DNA of 25,511 nt from an uncultured Parasphingopyxis sp. (lineage in GTDB: Bacteria > Pseudomonadota > Alphaproteobacteria > Sphingomonadales > Sphingomonadaceae), in the NCBI GenBank assembly GCA_905479515.1, contig CAJQMX010000101.1, positions 1 to 25,511 of the forward strand. Direction: 5' to 3'. Numbering within the stretch: position 1 is the stretch's first letter; every line of letters starts with the position of its first letter. Below are positions 16,259 to 23,255 of this stretch, piece by piece. The notes under the pieces are model-generated. The model did not search any database. It was given only the letters and a program-made list of their open reading frames with translations, and was not told the origin of the DNA. A program made the position numbers and the translations under genes.

Positions 16259-16999
16259 ATGGTTCGCATGGTCAGGCGAAATCTTTCGAGCCGCAATCGG
16301 CTGGGTGCGATGGCGAGTGTTATCCTCGTCCATCTGCTGCTCGGCTATGCGCTGCTCACGGGCCTTGCGATGGATTTTGTCAGAGAGGCTGGCGAGCGGC
16401 TCAACATCGTCGAAATGCAGGAATTTCGGCAACCCGCACCACCACCCGAAAGCACGCAATCGCCTGACCCCGAGGAAGAAGGCGGTGCGGCGCCGCCCGA
16501 TCTGCGGGCCGAGGCCACGCCCATTGTCGCGCCGGACCCCGTAATCCGGCTGCCAGTCCCGCCAACCATCGCCGCATCCCCCGACCCCAATCAGGGCGCG
16601 GCCAGCACGCAAGGCGCCGCCGAAACGCCCGGCCCGGGCACCGGCGCAGGCGGCGAAGGCACGGGAACGGGCAGCGGCGCAGGCGGCAACGGCCCCGGCG
16701 GCGGTGCGCTCGTCTCCCGCGCTAGGCGGATTGCCGGTGATATCTCCCCGCGCGACTATCCCCGCGCCGCCCGCCGCGCCCGGGCCGAGGGCATAGTCGG
16801 CGCGCGCGTTTATGTCGGAAGCGATGGCCGCGTCACGCGGTGCGAAGTGGTGGGTAGCAGCGGCAATGCCGATCTCGACACCACCACCTGCCGCCTGATC
16901 CGCGAACGCTTCCGCTACCAACCCGCAATGAATGCGCGCGGCCAGGCGGTGGCCGATGTGGCTGGGAGAGAGCAGCGCTGGTGGTTGGGGCGGAATTGA
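16259..16999 (+). CDS. Energy transducer TonB-like protein
   Basis: The 246-residue protein has one N-terminal membrane helix (about residues 17-38, MASVILVHLLLGYALLTGLA) and a Pro/Glu-rich linker (about 55-110, QPAPPPES onward). A Gly-rich stretch (about 125-150) precedes a C-terminal TonB domain from about 165, with YPRAARRARAEGIVGARVYVGSDGRVTRCEVVGSSG and LIRERFRYQPAMNARG. Such proteins couple the proton-motive force at the inner membrane to outer-membrane TonB-dependent receptors, which are abundant in sphingomonads. Two Cys in the C-terminal domain (RCEVV, TTCRLI) could form a disulfide. No exbB/exbD is adjacent, so it is an orphan TonB paralogue. Start 16259 or 16268 cannot be separated; no clear Shine-Dalgarno was seen. 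Confidence 0.87.
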   Translation: MVRMVRRNLSSRNRLGAMASVILVHLLLGYALLTGLAMDFVREAGERLNIVEMQEFRQPAPPPESTQSPDPEEEGGAAPPDLRAEATPIVAPDPVIRLPVPPTIAASPDPNQGAASTQGAAETPGPGTGAGGEGTGTGSGAGGNGPGGGALVSRARRIAGDISPRDYPRAARRARAEGIVGARVYVGSDGRVTRCEVVGSSGNADLDTTTCRLIRERFRYQPAMNARGQAVADVAGREQRWWLGRN

Positions 17000-17023
17000 G
17001 GGTGGCTGGCGTGGCTCAGGTTG

Positions 17024-17055
17024 AATGTCGGCAATTGGGGTGGGAAGCGGACGAT
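17024..17055. repeat. Degenerate palindromic repeat, copy 1
   Basis: The sequence runs from AATGTCGGCAATTGGGG to AAGCGGACGATG. It resembles the second copy at 17386-17412 in order and spacing (TGTC.GCAAT.GGG, then TG..AAGCGGACGA), with imperfect GTCsGC/GCGGAC ends. It lies 25 bp after the TonB-like gene, at the left border of the lower-GC patch. Confidence 0.5.
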
Positions 17056-17101
17056 GACCCGATTGTTGCCAAGCTAGCAACATTGTCATAGCAAATCGCG
17101 A

Positions 17102-17368
17102 ATGAACGTCATGCGAGACCCTATAGTCCTCTGGGCAATCGGTGCATTCATGCTAATTGTTGCGGCGTTAGGCGCTGTGGCCGCTGGCTCAATAGTATGG
17201 TTGCCACTTGCACTGGCATTTGCTGCCCTCGGCTATTCTCAAGAGAGCGTTCTTCTGGTTCTCGCCTATACCGCTGTGGTGTGGTTACCACTGGGTTTCG
17301 GTGCAGGAATTGCCACTGCCTTCAGATTTTTGAAGGGATACATAGCCCCCGATCCTGGACGTAACTAG
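17102..17368 (+). CDS. Hypothetical small membrane protein
   Basis: The 88-residue product is not recognised. It is almost entirely hydrophobic: VLWAIGAFMLIVAALGAVAAG (about 9-29), IVWLPLALAFAALGYS (about 31-46) and VLLVLAYTAVVWLPLGFGAGI (about 50-70), predicting two or three membrane helices, then a short basic tail (FRFLKGYIAPDPGRN). ATG at 17102 or 17111 could be the start; neither has a strong ribosome binding site. Codons such as TTA, CTA and ATA occur more than in neighbouring genes and the region looks less GC-rich, suggesting a different origin. It lies between two copies of a degenerate palindromic repeat. Confidence 0.5.
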   Translation: MNVMRDPIVLWAIGAFMLIVAALGAVAAGSIVWLPLALAFAALGYSQESVLLVLAYTAVVWLPLGFGAGIATAFRFLKGYIAPDPGRN

Positions 17369-17385
17369 CTGCCTTGATTGCCTTG

Positions 17386-17412
17386 ATTGTCCGCAATGGG
17401 TGAAAGCGGACG
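17386..17412. repeat. Degenerate palindromic repeat, copy 2, next to a 9-bp tandem duplication
   Basis: ATTGTCCGCAATGGGTGAAA followed by GCGGACG has GTCCGC and GCGGAC as inverted ends. Just before it, CCTTGATTG is directly repeated (17372-17380 and 17381-17389). The repeat overlaps the start of the following small ORF. Confidence 0.55.
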
Positions 17413-17635
17413 AAAGCGTTCGCGGTTCTTGCAGTTTGCAGATAGGTTTCAGGCCATGGAACACACACCTCGGAATTTTGTGGTTGTGGGGCGCTTGCGG
17501 CGATGGCCCGTGCTGGCCTTCGTTGCTTTTTCTCTAGCCCTCACAGCATTTGCTATTTGGCAGACGGGGTGGGGCGACGGCTTTGTTGGTTCGATGTTTT
17601 ATCGCTTATTTGGGAAGCACTCGGTCCTCTCGTAG
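17396..17635 (+). CDS. Hypothetical membrane protein, N-terminal part of a probably frameshifted gene
   Basis: From ATG 17396 the frame encodes 79 residues; a second ATG at 17456 (MEHTPRNFVVVGRL...) is equally plausible and lies clear of the palindromic repeat that covers 17396. The product has a basic N-terminus and one membrane helix (WPVLAFVAFSLALTAFAIWQ), then GWGDGFVGSMFY before a stop at 17633-17635. The next frame carries a second hydrophobic segment (IWEALGPLVAIMGLVGTYWFG) directly after this point. The two parts together would make one two-helix protein of about 150-175 residues. A one-base indel near 17590-17630 is therefore likely. No family was recognised. Confidence 0.4.
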   Translation: MGESGRKRSRFLQFADRFQAMEHTPRNFVVVGRLRRWPVLAFVAFSLALTAFAIWQTGWGDGFVGSMFYRLFGKHSVLS

Positions 17636-17640
17636 CAATA

Positions 17641-17931
17641 ATGGGGTTGGTTGGGACCTACTGGTTCGGGCGCATGTGGAAAGACCGGTCAACATACCTC
17701 CACTATGATAAAAGTCGGCTATACCGAGGTTCAGAGGCCTCATGGTCACTTGCGGCGATCCGCGGTGTGGCTGTCACACGCAATTTCCTGGGACTTCGCT
17801 CGGTCCGGGTTAAATTATCCACTTCCGAGCAACCGGAGTTGGCGAAAGCTTACATGCTGATTGAAGATCCAGACAACGTTTGTGAAGCAATTACGGATGC
17901 CTTGTTTATCTCGCGGGCTGGACCGGGTTAG
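17641..17931 (+). CDS. Hypothetical protein, C-terminal part of a probably frameshifted gene
   Basis: The frame is open from 17503, but before about 17600 it reads as the out-of-frame shadow of the upstream ORF. An ATG at 17641 would give 96 residues starting MGLVGTYWFGRMWKDRSTYL. The natural protein probably enters this frame a little earlier, so that IWEALGPLVAIMGLVGTYWF forms a membrane helix. The rest is soluble and mixed (YDKSRLYRGSEAS, LRSVRVKLSTSEQPELAKAY, LIEDPDNVCEAITDALFIS). No family was recognised. It could also be an independent gene overlapping the upstream one. Confidence 0.35.
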   Translation: MGLVGTYWFGRMWKDRSTYLHYDKSRLYRGSEASWSLAAIRGVAVTRNFLGLRSVRVKLSTSEQPELAKAYMLIEDPDNVCEAITDALFISRAGPG

Positions 17932-17964
17932 ACGGACAACTCCTCGCTCCTCGCTTTGCATTGG

Positions 17965-17994
17965 TGTCCGATAGGGGGTCGTTTGCGGACATTC
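17965..17994. repeat. Degenerate palindromic repeat, copy 3
   Basis: TGTCCGATAGGGGGTCGTTT followed by GCGGACATTC has TGTCCG and CGGACA as 6-bp inverted ends. It lies at the right edge of the lower-GC patch, like copies 1 and 2 at the left edge and in the middle. Confidence 0.5.
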
Positions 17995-18025
17995 AAACCG
18001 AAACACGACCCACACCTCAAACCTC

Positions 18026-18054
18026 CTGACAAACCCCAAAAATTCCGCTATACT
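18026..18054 (+). promoter_or_regulatory. Probable sigma70-type promoter upstream of hpd
   Basis: CTGACA (18026-18031), 17 bases, then TATACT (18049-18054) closely match the housekeeping consensus. The expected transcription start at about 18061 coincides with the ATG of a 22-codon ORF at 18062. It is the best promoter candidate for the hpd-hmgA unit, which starts 178 bp downstream. Confidence 0.5.
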
Positions 18055-18061
18055 GCGCGGC

Positions 18062-18130
18062 ATGAACCGCATTCTCTATTCCATTGCTTATTGGACGGTC
18101 CACCGGCTCAGCCGCTCGCTCGCGAGCTAG
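18062..18130 (+). CDS. Putative 22-residue leaderless micro-ORF upstream of hpd
   Basis: ATG at 18062 opens 22 codons, ending in TAG at 18128-18130. The peptide begins MNRILYSIAYWTVHRLS and is basic with an amphipathic or hydrophobic start. The ATG lies 8 bases after a good -10 hexamer with no ribosome binding site, so any translation would be leaderless. It contains two Tyr and one Trp and is followed by a GC hairpin (18136-18153) and then hpd. A regulatory leader peptide is possible but the residues are not clustered as in classical attenuators. It may equally be fortuitous. Confidence 0.3.
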   Translation: MNRILYSIAYWTVHRLSRSLAS

Positions 18131-18135
18131 CCTGC

Positions 18136-18153
18136 GCGCGCATTGCCGCGCGC
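18136..18153 (+). other. GC hairpin between the micro-ORF and hpd
   Basis: GCGCGC (18136-18141) and GCGCGC (18148-18153) form a 6-bp stem around ATTGCC, starting 5 bp after the micro-ORF stop. No T-tract follows. GCTCGCGAGC, a perfect 10-bp palindrome, overlaps the end of the micro-ORF (18118-18127). Confidence 0.35.
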
Positions 18154-18231
18154 CATTCCCACGCCAGCGGGCCAGACGCCCGGAAAAGGCTGGCGATTTG
18201 AGACTCCAATTGCATTCACAGGAATAGTTAC

Positions 18232-19305
18232 ATGACCGAGAAACCCGAAAACCTTATGGGCCTTGATGGCTTTGAATTTGTCGAATTCACCGGCCCAGAC
18301 CCCGATGCACTGGCCGATCTTTTTACCAAGATGGGCTTCACCCATATCGGCAATCATCGCAGCAAAAACGTCCGCCGCTATACGCAGGGCGACATCAATT
18401 TCATCCTCAATATGGAGCCCGATGGCCAGGCCGCGAAATTCCGCGAAGAGCGCGGACCATCGGCCAATGCCATGGCCTTCCGCGTGGCCGATGCGCACAA
18501 GGCGCTGGAGCTTGCCATTGAGCGCGGCGCAACGCCTGTCACTGGTAAAGTCGGCCCGATGGAGCTCAACATTCCGGCGATCGAAGGTATTGGCGGAGCG
18601 AACCTCTATCTGGTCGACAAGCCCGGTGCGGCAACGATCTATGATATCGATTTTGAACCGGTCGAAGGCGCGGTGTCGGAAACCAACAGCGTTGGCCTCC
18701 ATACGCTCGATCACCTGACGCACAATCTGAAGCGCGGGCAGATGGATGTCTGGTCGGCCTATTATGAGAGCATCTTCGATTTCCGCGAGATCCGCTATTT
18801 CGATATCGAGGGCCAGTCGACGGGCCTGTTCAGCCGCGCCATGACCGCGCCGGACGACAAGATCCGTATCCCCTTGAACGAAAGCCAGGACGAACATTCG
18901 CAGATCGAGGAATTCATCCGCGATTACAAAGGCGAAGGCATCCAGCATATCGCGCTCTCGACCGACGATATTTTCGGCACGGTCGATGCGCTGCGCGAAC
19001 GCGGTGTGAAGTTCCAGGATACGCCTGACACCTATTATGACCTGCTCGACAAGCGCCTTCCCGGCCATGGCCATAATGTTGAGGAAATGCGCAAGCGCAA
19101 GATCCTGATCGATGGTGCTCCGGAAACGGGCGGCGGACTGTTGCTCCAGATCTTTACGGAAAATATGGTTGGCCCGATCTTCTTCGAGATCATCCAGCGC
19201 AAGGGCAATGACGGCTTTGGCGAGGGCAATTTCAAGGCATTGTTCGAGAGCATCGAGCTTGACCAGATCAATCGCGGTGTGATCCCGGCGAAAGAAGAGG
19301 CGTAA
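18232..19305 (+). CDS. hpd: 4-hydroxyphenylpyruvate dioxygenase
   Basis: The 357-residue product matches the non-haem iron enzyme that converts 4-hydroxyphenylpyruvate to homogentisate in tyrosine degradation. The three iron ligands are visible: H161 in HTLDHLTHN, H239 in GIQHIALST and E319 in PIFFEIIQRKGNDGFGEGNF, almost the numbering of the Pseudomonas enzyme. The N-terminal half (FVEFTGPDPDALADLFTKMG) is the second, non-catalytic vicinal-oxygen-chelate domain. The length is typical of the bacterial form. hmgA, the next enzyme in the pathway, begins 189 bp downstream, so the two probably form an operon. ATG 18232 has only a modest AGGAATAG upstream. A sigma70-type promoter and a micro-ORF lie 100-200 bp ahead. 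Confidence 0.96.
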   Translation: MTEKPENLMGLDGFEFVEFTGPDPDALADLFTKMGFTHIGNHRSKNVRRYTQGDINFILNMEPDGQAAKFREERGPSANAMAFRVADAHKALELAIERGATPVTGKVGPMELNIPAIEGIGGANLYLVDKPGAATIYDIDFEPVEGAVSETNSVGLHTLDHLTHNLKRGQMDVWSAYYESIFDFREIRYFDIEGQSTGLFSRAMTAPDDKIRIPLNESQDEHSQIEEFIRDYKGEGIQHIALSTDDIFGTVDALRERGVKFQDTPDTYYDLLDKRLPGHGHNVEEMRKRKILIDGAPETGGGLLLQIFTENMVGPIFFEIIQRKGNDGFGEGNFKALFESIELDQINRGVIPAKEEA

Positions 19306-19354
19306 CCTTCTTTCATTGGGAGAAGGATAAGCAGCCTTAACGACGCAGGAATTT

Positions 19355-19388
19355 CGGCGGAGTTGGATGAGGGGTTCCAACTTCGCCG
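19355..19388. repeat. Inverted repeat in the hpd-hmgA gap
   Basis: CGGCGGAGTTGG (19355-19366) and CCAACTTCGCCG (19377-19388) pair over 12 bp with one mismatch around a 10-nt loop. A second, overlapping 9-bp pair is TGAGGGGTT (19368-19376) and AACCCCTCA (19398-19406). The two alternatives are mutually exclusive in RNA. Confidence 0.6.
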
Positions 19389-19421
19389 ACAGGTCCCAAC
19401 CCCTCACCCAGTTTCGACTAA

Positions 19422-19448
19422 GCAGCCCTTCGACACGCACAGGGCTGC
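19422..19448. repeat. 8-bp inverted repeat in the hpd-hmgA gap
   Basis: GCAGCCCT (19422-19429) and AGGGCTGC (19441-19448) are perfect inverted copies with an 11-nt spacer, TCGACACGCAC. They form part of a composite of palindromic pieces filling the gap. Confidence 0.55.
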
Positions 19449-19461
19449 CAAGTCTGCACAA

Positions 19462-19482
19462 CCCTCTCCCCATGGGAGAGGG
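19462..19482 (+). promoter_or_regulatory. Palindrome abutting the hmgA ribosome binding site
   Basis: CCCTCTCCC (19462-19470) and GGGAGAGGG (19474-19482) form a perfect 9-bp stem with a 3-nt loop. The Shine-Dalgarno AGGAG (19483-19487) follows directly, 7 bp before the hmgA ATG. The purine-rich 3' arm is itself SD-like, so the structure may influence hmgA translation. Confidence 0.55.
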
Positions 19483-19494
19483 AGGAGACGGCGA

Positions 19495-20793
19495 ATGACT
19501 GACTGCAAATATCAATCCGGCTTTGGCAATGAATTCGTGACCGAGGCGGTTGCCGGCGCATTGCCCGAGGGCCGCAACAGTCCGCAGCGGCCTGCCTTCG
19601 GCCTCTATGCCGAGCAATTCTCCGGCACCGCTTTCACCGTGCCGCGGGACCGCAATCTGCGCAGCTGGCTCTACCGGATGCGGCCAAGCGCCATGCATAA
19701 GGCATTTGCGCCCTATGACGGTGGGGAGCGGATTGAAACGGCGCCGATTGGCCATGCCCCCTTCTCGCCCAACCGGCTGCGCTGGGATCCGATGGCGATA
19801 CCCGACACCCCGACCGACTGGGTGGACGGCTTGGTGACTTGGGCGGGCAACGGCGCGGCCGACAGCCAGCACGGCATCGGCATCCACCTTTACGCCGCGA
19901 ACCGCTCGATGGAGGGCCGTGCCTTCTTCAATGCGGATGGCGAGATGCTGATCGTGCCGCAGATGGGCGCGCTCCATATCGTCACCGAAATGGGCATGTT
20001 GGATATTGCACCCAATGAGATCGGCGTGATCCCGCGCGGGCTCAAATTCCGGATCGTGCTGACGGACGGCGAGGCACGCGGCTATGTCTGCGAAAATTAC
20101 GGCGCACCGTTCCGTCTGCCCGATCTCGGGCCTATAGGCTCTAATGGCCTCGCCAATGCACGCGATTTCCTGTCGCCTGTTGCCGCCTTCGAGGATAGCG
20201 ACGAGCCGGTGGAACTGATCCAGAAATTCGGCGGCGCGCTTTGGACGAGCCAACTCGATCACTCGCCATTCGATGTCGTCGCCTGGCACGGCAATCTTGC
20301 GCCGGTGAAATATGATCTTGCCAATTTCAACACAATAGGCAGCATCAGCTTCGACCATCCCGACCCCTCCATCTTCACCGTTTTAACCTCCCCGACAACA
20401 AGCCCCGGCACCGCCAATTGCGATTTCGTGATCTTCCCGCCGCGCTGGCTGGTCGGCGAAGACACGTTCCGGCCACCCTGGTTCCATCGCAACGTGATGA
20501 GCGAGTTTATGGGGCTGGTGCACGGGGCCTATGATGCCAAGGCGGGCGGCTTTGCGCCGGGCGGCGCGAGCCTGCACAATTGCATGAATGCGCACGGGCC
20601 GGACAAGAGTTCGACCGAGGCCGCTATGGCCGCAGACCTCCAGCCGCAGAAGATCGACAATACGATGGCCTTCATGTTTGAAAGCTGCCTGCCGATCCGG
20701 CCCACCCGGTTCGCCATGGAGGGCGGATCGCTGCAGGGCAACTATGACGCGTGCTGGGACGGTTTTGAGAAGGCGACACTGCCCCAAGGGTAG
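19495..20793 (+). CDS. hmgA: Homogentisate 1,2-dioxygenase
   Basis: The 432-residue product begins [18 protein letters not shown], the typical N-terminus; the frame is open further upstream through repeat DNA, but AGGAG at 19483-19487 and homology fix the start at 19495. Iron ligands are H331 and E337 in [13 protein letters not shown] and H367 in NAHGPD, the same spacing as H335/E341/H371 of the human enzyme. It opens the ring of homogentisate to maleylacetoacetate. The later enzymes, maleylacetoacetate isomerase and fumarylacetoacetase, are not in this window. The gene follows hpd and ends 3 bp from the end of the convergent MFS gene, with no terminator visible between them. Confidence 0.96.
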   Translation: MTDCKYQSGFGNEFVTEAVAGALPEGRNSPQRPAFGLYAEQFSGTAFTVPRDRNLRSWLYRMRPSAMHKAFAPYDGGERIETAPIGHAPFSPNRLRWDPMAIPDTPTDWVDGLVTWAGNGAADSQHGIGIHLYAANRSMEGRAFFNADGEMLIVPQMGALHIVTEMGMLDIAPNEIGVIPRGLKFRIVLTDGEARGYVCENYGAPFRLPDLGPIGSNGLANARDFLSPVAAFEDSDEPVELIQKFGGALWTSQLDHSPFDVVAWHGNLAPVKYDLANFNTIGSISFDHPDPSIFTVLTSPTTSPGTANCDFVIFPPRWLVGEDTFRPPWFHRNVMSEFMGLVHGAYDAKAGGFAPGGASLHNCMNAHGPDKSSTEAAMAADLQPQKIDNTMAFMFESCLPIRPTRFAMEGGSLQGNYDACWDGFEKATLPQG

Positions 20794-20796
20794 CGG

Positions 20797-22074
20797 CTAG
20801 TTTCGCGTCCTCGGATCACGGACGACGAAAATCATGACCGTGAGCGCAACGAGAAGCAGCCCGATAGAGATCCAGAATAGCGGGATATAGCCGAACGATG
20901 CCGCGATGAGCCCGCCGGCAAGCGGCCCCAGGGCTGCCATGCTCGTCTCCGCCGTTGTCGAGAGCGCGAGCCGCATCGGCAAATCGTCCCGGCTGCCAAA
21001 TTCAAGCACGATGGTCGTCGCGCTCATCATATAGCCGGACATGGACGCGCCGATCCCGAAAAAGGCGATAAAGATCGGAATGGGGCCGTTTGCGGCGAGC
21101 AATAAAACCAGCGCTATCAGCCAGACCAGTAGCGCGAGGATCATCGTCAGCCGATAGCCACGCCGGTCCCCCAAATGCCCCCAAAGCAGGTTTGAAATCG
21201 TGTCCGCGCCCAGAAAGGCGACGGTGAGCAAACCAATTGCCGCGCCGCTCAGCTCCATCCGGTCGGCGGCATAGAGAATATAGAAGGGCATCGATATGCG
21301 CGCAGCGACCGAGAAGAGTTGCGCGATCACGAACCAGCGATAGTCCCGGTCTGCCAGCAATTCCGGAAAGTCGCGCAGCCGCTCGCGCATCGACATTTTC
21401 GGGCGCACGGTTGGCGGCTCCGGTTCGCGAACGAAGCGATAGAGCACATAGAGCCCGATACTCGTCAGGATGAAACACAGCAGGAATGTCGTCGCATAGC
21501 CATTTCCGAACGTCTCATGCTCGATAAACCAGGCACCCGCGAAATAGGAAAGCAGGGCCGCGATGCCCGCACCGGCCACGTTGCGATAAGCCTGTAATCG
21601 CCCCCGCCGCGCAATCGGGATGACCTTGGAAAGCAACATCTGGAACGCGACGCGCTGCTGCCCCTGGAAAAAGCCCAGCAGGAACAGAAACAGGAAGGTC
21701 GCGAACAGCAGAAGCGAACCCGTCAGGAAAAAGCCTGCCAGCGCGAGGCCGAGTATCTGCACGCGCATGGCGATGCCGATCTGGATCGCCCTTGGCAGGA
21801 CGCGGGTCCGGTGCTCAAGATTGGATGCGCTGATCATGGGCGAGACGGCCGCCCCGGCCTGCAACAGTCCCTGCCCCAGCCCGACCAGCGCGTTCGAACC
21901 GGTCAATGCAAACAGATAGGCCGGCAGAAATGTCGGCGCCATCAATATGCGAAAGCCCGTCATGCCGAGCATGCCATGGGCGAAATGCGCTATATAATTG
22001 GCGCGCAGATTGTCTTCGACAAACTTCTCATATTCAACCTCGCGCCGCGCAAGGTCTGCCGGATCGTCGCTCAT
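20797..22074 (-). CDS. Major facilitator superfamily transporter
   Basis: With the start at 22074 (MSDDPADLARREVEYEKFV) the protein has 425 residues. It has the usual two halves of hydrophobic helices joined by a charged cytoplasmic loop of about 40 residues (VREPEPPTVRPKMSMRERLRDFPELLADRDYRW). The motif LLWGHLGDRRGYRLTM matches the MFS loop signature GxLxDrxGrr in the second half. The frame extends upstream to 22209 through the preceding gene, but the residues there are a shadow of that gene. It follows the acyl-CoA dehydrogenase gene by 28 bp on the same strand, so co-transcription is likely. The substrate is unknown; a carboxylate or aromatic-acid role would fit the neighbours but is a guess. 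Confidence 0.85.
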   Translation of the reverse strand: MSDDPADLARREVEYEKFVEDNLRANYIAHFAHGMLGMTGFRILMAPTFLPAYLFALTGSNALVGLGQGLLQAGAAVSPMISASNLEHRTRVLPRAIQIGIAMRVQILGLALAGFFLTGSLLLFATFLFLFLLGFFQGQQRVAFQMLLSKVIPIARRGRLQAYRNVAGAGIAALLSYFAGAWFIEHETFGNGYATTFLLCFILTSIGLYVLYRFVREPEPPTVRPKMSMRERLRDFPELLADRDYRWFVIAQLFSVAARISMPFYILYAADRMELSGAAIGLLTVAFLGADTISNLLWGHLGDRRGYRLTMILALLVWLIALVLLLAANGPIPIFIAFFGIGASMSGYMMSATTIVLEFGSRDDLPMRLALSTTAETSMAALGPLAGGLIAASFGYIPLFWISIGLLLVALTVMIFVVRDPRTRN

Positions 22075-22102
22075 CGAAGGCGGCGGAGAGGCGGGCGAAC
22101 GG

Positions 22103-23188
22103 TCAATAACTGTTGAGCTTGGCGAAACGCTCACGGTGATAACCGGAACTGCCCCATTGGCTTTCCAGCACACGGGCACGCTTGAAATAGAAGCCCGCAT
22201 CATGCTCATCGGTCATGCCGATGCCGCCGTGAAGCTGGATCATCTCATGCGTGATCCGATGCACCGTATCGTTCGCCGTTGCCTTGGCCACGGCCACCGC
22301 TTCTGCCGCGCTGCCGATATCGCTGTCGAGCGCGCCCAGCGCCGTTTCGACGGCCGAGCGCATCATCTCGATGTCGCCAAACATCTCGGCCATGCGGTGC
22401 TGGAGGGCCTGGAAACTGGAAAGCACCTGCCCAAATTGTACGCGCGTTTTGAGATAGTCATTGGTGGTCGCGAAAGCCTGAACGGCAAGGCCCAGCATCT
22501 CGGCACAGGCAATCACCCGGGCACAATCGAGAACCTTGTCGAGCAGATCGTCTCCGCCTTCGGCGAGCCGCGCTTCATTGCCGACCGCAACATCCTTCAG
22601 CGTGATTTCTGCATGGCTGCGGGAATCGACAATAGTCCGCGTCGAATGCGACACACCTTTCGCATCACCATCGACCAGATAGAGCCCGTCTTTCGCCGCC
22701 ACGACCAACAGACCCGCGCTGTCCCCTTCGGCAACAAAGGCCTTGGTGCCGTTGATCTTGCCGCCTTCTACTGCTGTTTCGATTCTCTCGGGCTTGTGGT
22801 GCGCGCCCTCATCAATGGCGAGTGTGGCGACGAGTTCGCCGCTCGCTATCCTGGGAAGATATTTGGCCTTTTGCGCGTCGGATCCGCCAAGGATGATGGC
22901 TATCGCCGCCGCCGAAGACGCCGCAAGTGGCGCAGCGGCAACATTGCGGCCCAGCTCTTCAAGAACCAGCCCGAGCCCGGTGAAACCGAAATCGCTGCCA
23001 CCATGCTCTTCGGGAATGATGATGCCCGTCCAGCCCATCTCGGCCATCTCTGCGTAAACAGCAGGATCATAGCCTTCCGAATGGCCGGCATCGCGGGCCT
23101 TGCGGAAAGCGCTGACCGGGTTTTTCTTGTCCGACCATTCGCGCGCCATATCGCGCAACATCACCTGTTCGTCTGTGAGACCTGCCAT
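22103..23188 (-). CDS. Acyl-CoA dehydrogenase family protein
   Basis: The 361-residue protein has the acyl-CoA dehydrogenase layout. An N-terminal helical domain (GLTDEQVMLRDMAREWS) precedes MGWTGIIIPEEHGGSDFGFTGLGLVLEELGR and a middle beta domain. The C-terminal helical domain contains TRVQFGQVLSSFQALQHRMAEMF and QLHGGIGMTDEHDAGFYFKRA, which bind FAD. It is shorter than standard fatty-acyl enzymes and resembles the subtypes used for sterol side chains or pimeloyl-CoA-like substrates, some of which work as heteromers. Start 23188 is chosen because AAAGAGG is 6 bp before it; ATG 23194 directly abuts that sequence. The substrate is unknown. A MerR/LiuR-like palindrome lies upstream. Confidence 0.88.
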   Translation of the reverse strand: MAGLTDEQVMLRDMAREWSDKKNPVSAFRKARDAGHSEGYDPAVYAEMAEMGWTGIIIPEEHGGSDFGFTGLGLVLEELGRNVAAAPLAASSAAAIAIILGGSDAQKAKYLPRIASGELVATLAIDEGAHHKPERIETAVEGGKINGTKAFVAEGDSAGLLVVAAKDGLYLVDGDAKGVSHSTRTIVDSRSHAEITLKDVAVGNEARLAEGGDDLLDKVLDCARVIACAEMLGLAVQAFATTNDYLKTRVQFGQVLSSFQALQHRMAEMFGDIEMMRSAVETALGALDSDIGSAAEAVAVAKATANDTVHRITHEMIQLHGGIGMTDEHDAGFYFKRARVLESQWGSSGYHRERFAKLNSY

Positions 23189-23206
23189 TGCCATCCTCTT
23201 TCGCGC

Positions 23207-23255
23207 GCCGTTCGGCGCCGTTAGTTTCCGTTAACGTCAAGCATAGCCGAACGGC
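23207..23255. repeat. 10-bp inverted repeat in the promoter region of the acyl-CoA dehydrogenase gene
   Basis: GCCGTTCGGC (23207-23216) and GCCGAACGGC (23246-23255) are perfect inverted copies separated by 29 bp that contain the candidate operator. In DNA this brackets the regulatory site; in RNA it could act as the terminator stem of the upstream amidase gene, though no T-tract follows. Confidence 0.55.
23225..23240. promoter_or_regulatory. Candidate LiuR/MerR-type operator
   Basis: TTTCCGTTAACGTCAA is palindromic at 12 of 16 positions around CGTTAACG and resembles the motif, roughly TTTACGTWWACGTMAA, that I recall for MerR-family LiuR regulators of branched-chain and fatty acyl-CoA catabolism in proteobacteria. 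It lies 36 bp upstream of the acyl-CoA dehydrogenase start. The match to that motif is from memory and regulator binding is inferred. Confidence 0.4.

Noticed and set aside
16241..17089. 282-codon minus-strand frame opposite the TonB-like gene
   Set aside because: Ala/Gly-rich reverse reading of the Pro/Gly-rich linker; the plus-strand gene has the membrane helix and TonB domain.
17956..18201. 81-codon plus-strand frame between the low-GC patch and hpd
   Set aside because: It runs through a palindromic repeat and across the promoter region, with Pro/His/Arg-rich composition and no start signal.
18127..20358. 743-codon open frame on the minus strand covering hpd, the gap and most of hmgA
   Set aside because: It is antisense to two certain genes whose catalytic residues are all present. 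Long antisense frames are expected in GC-rich codon usage, and the translation lacks any domain signature.
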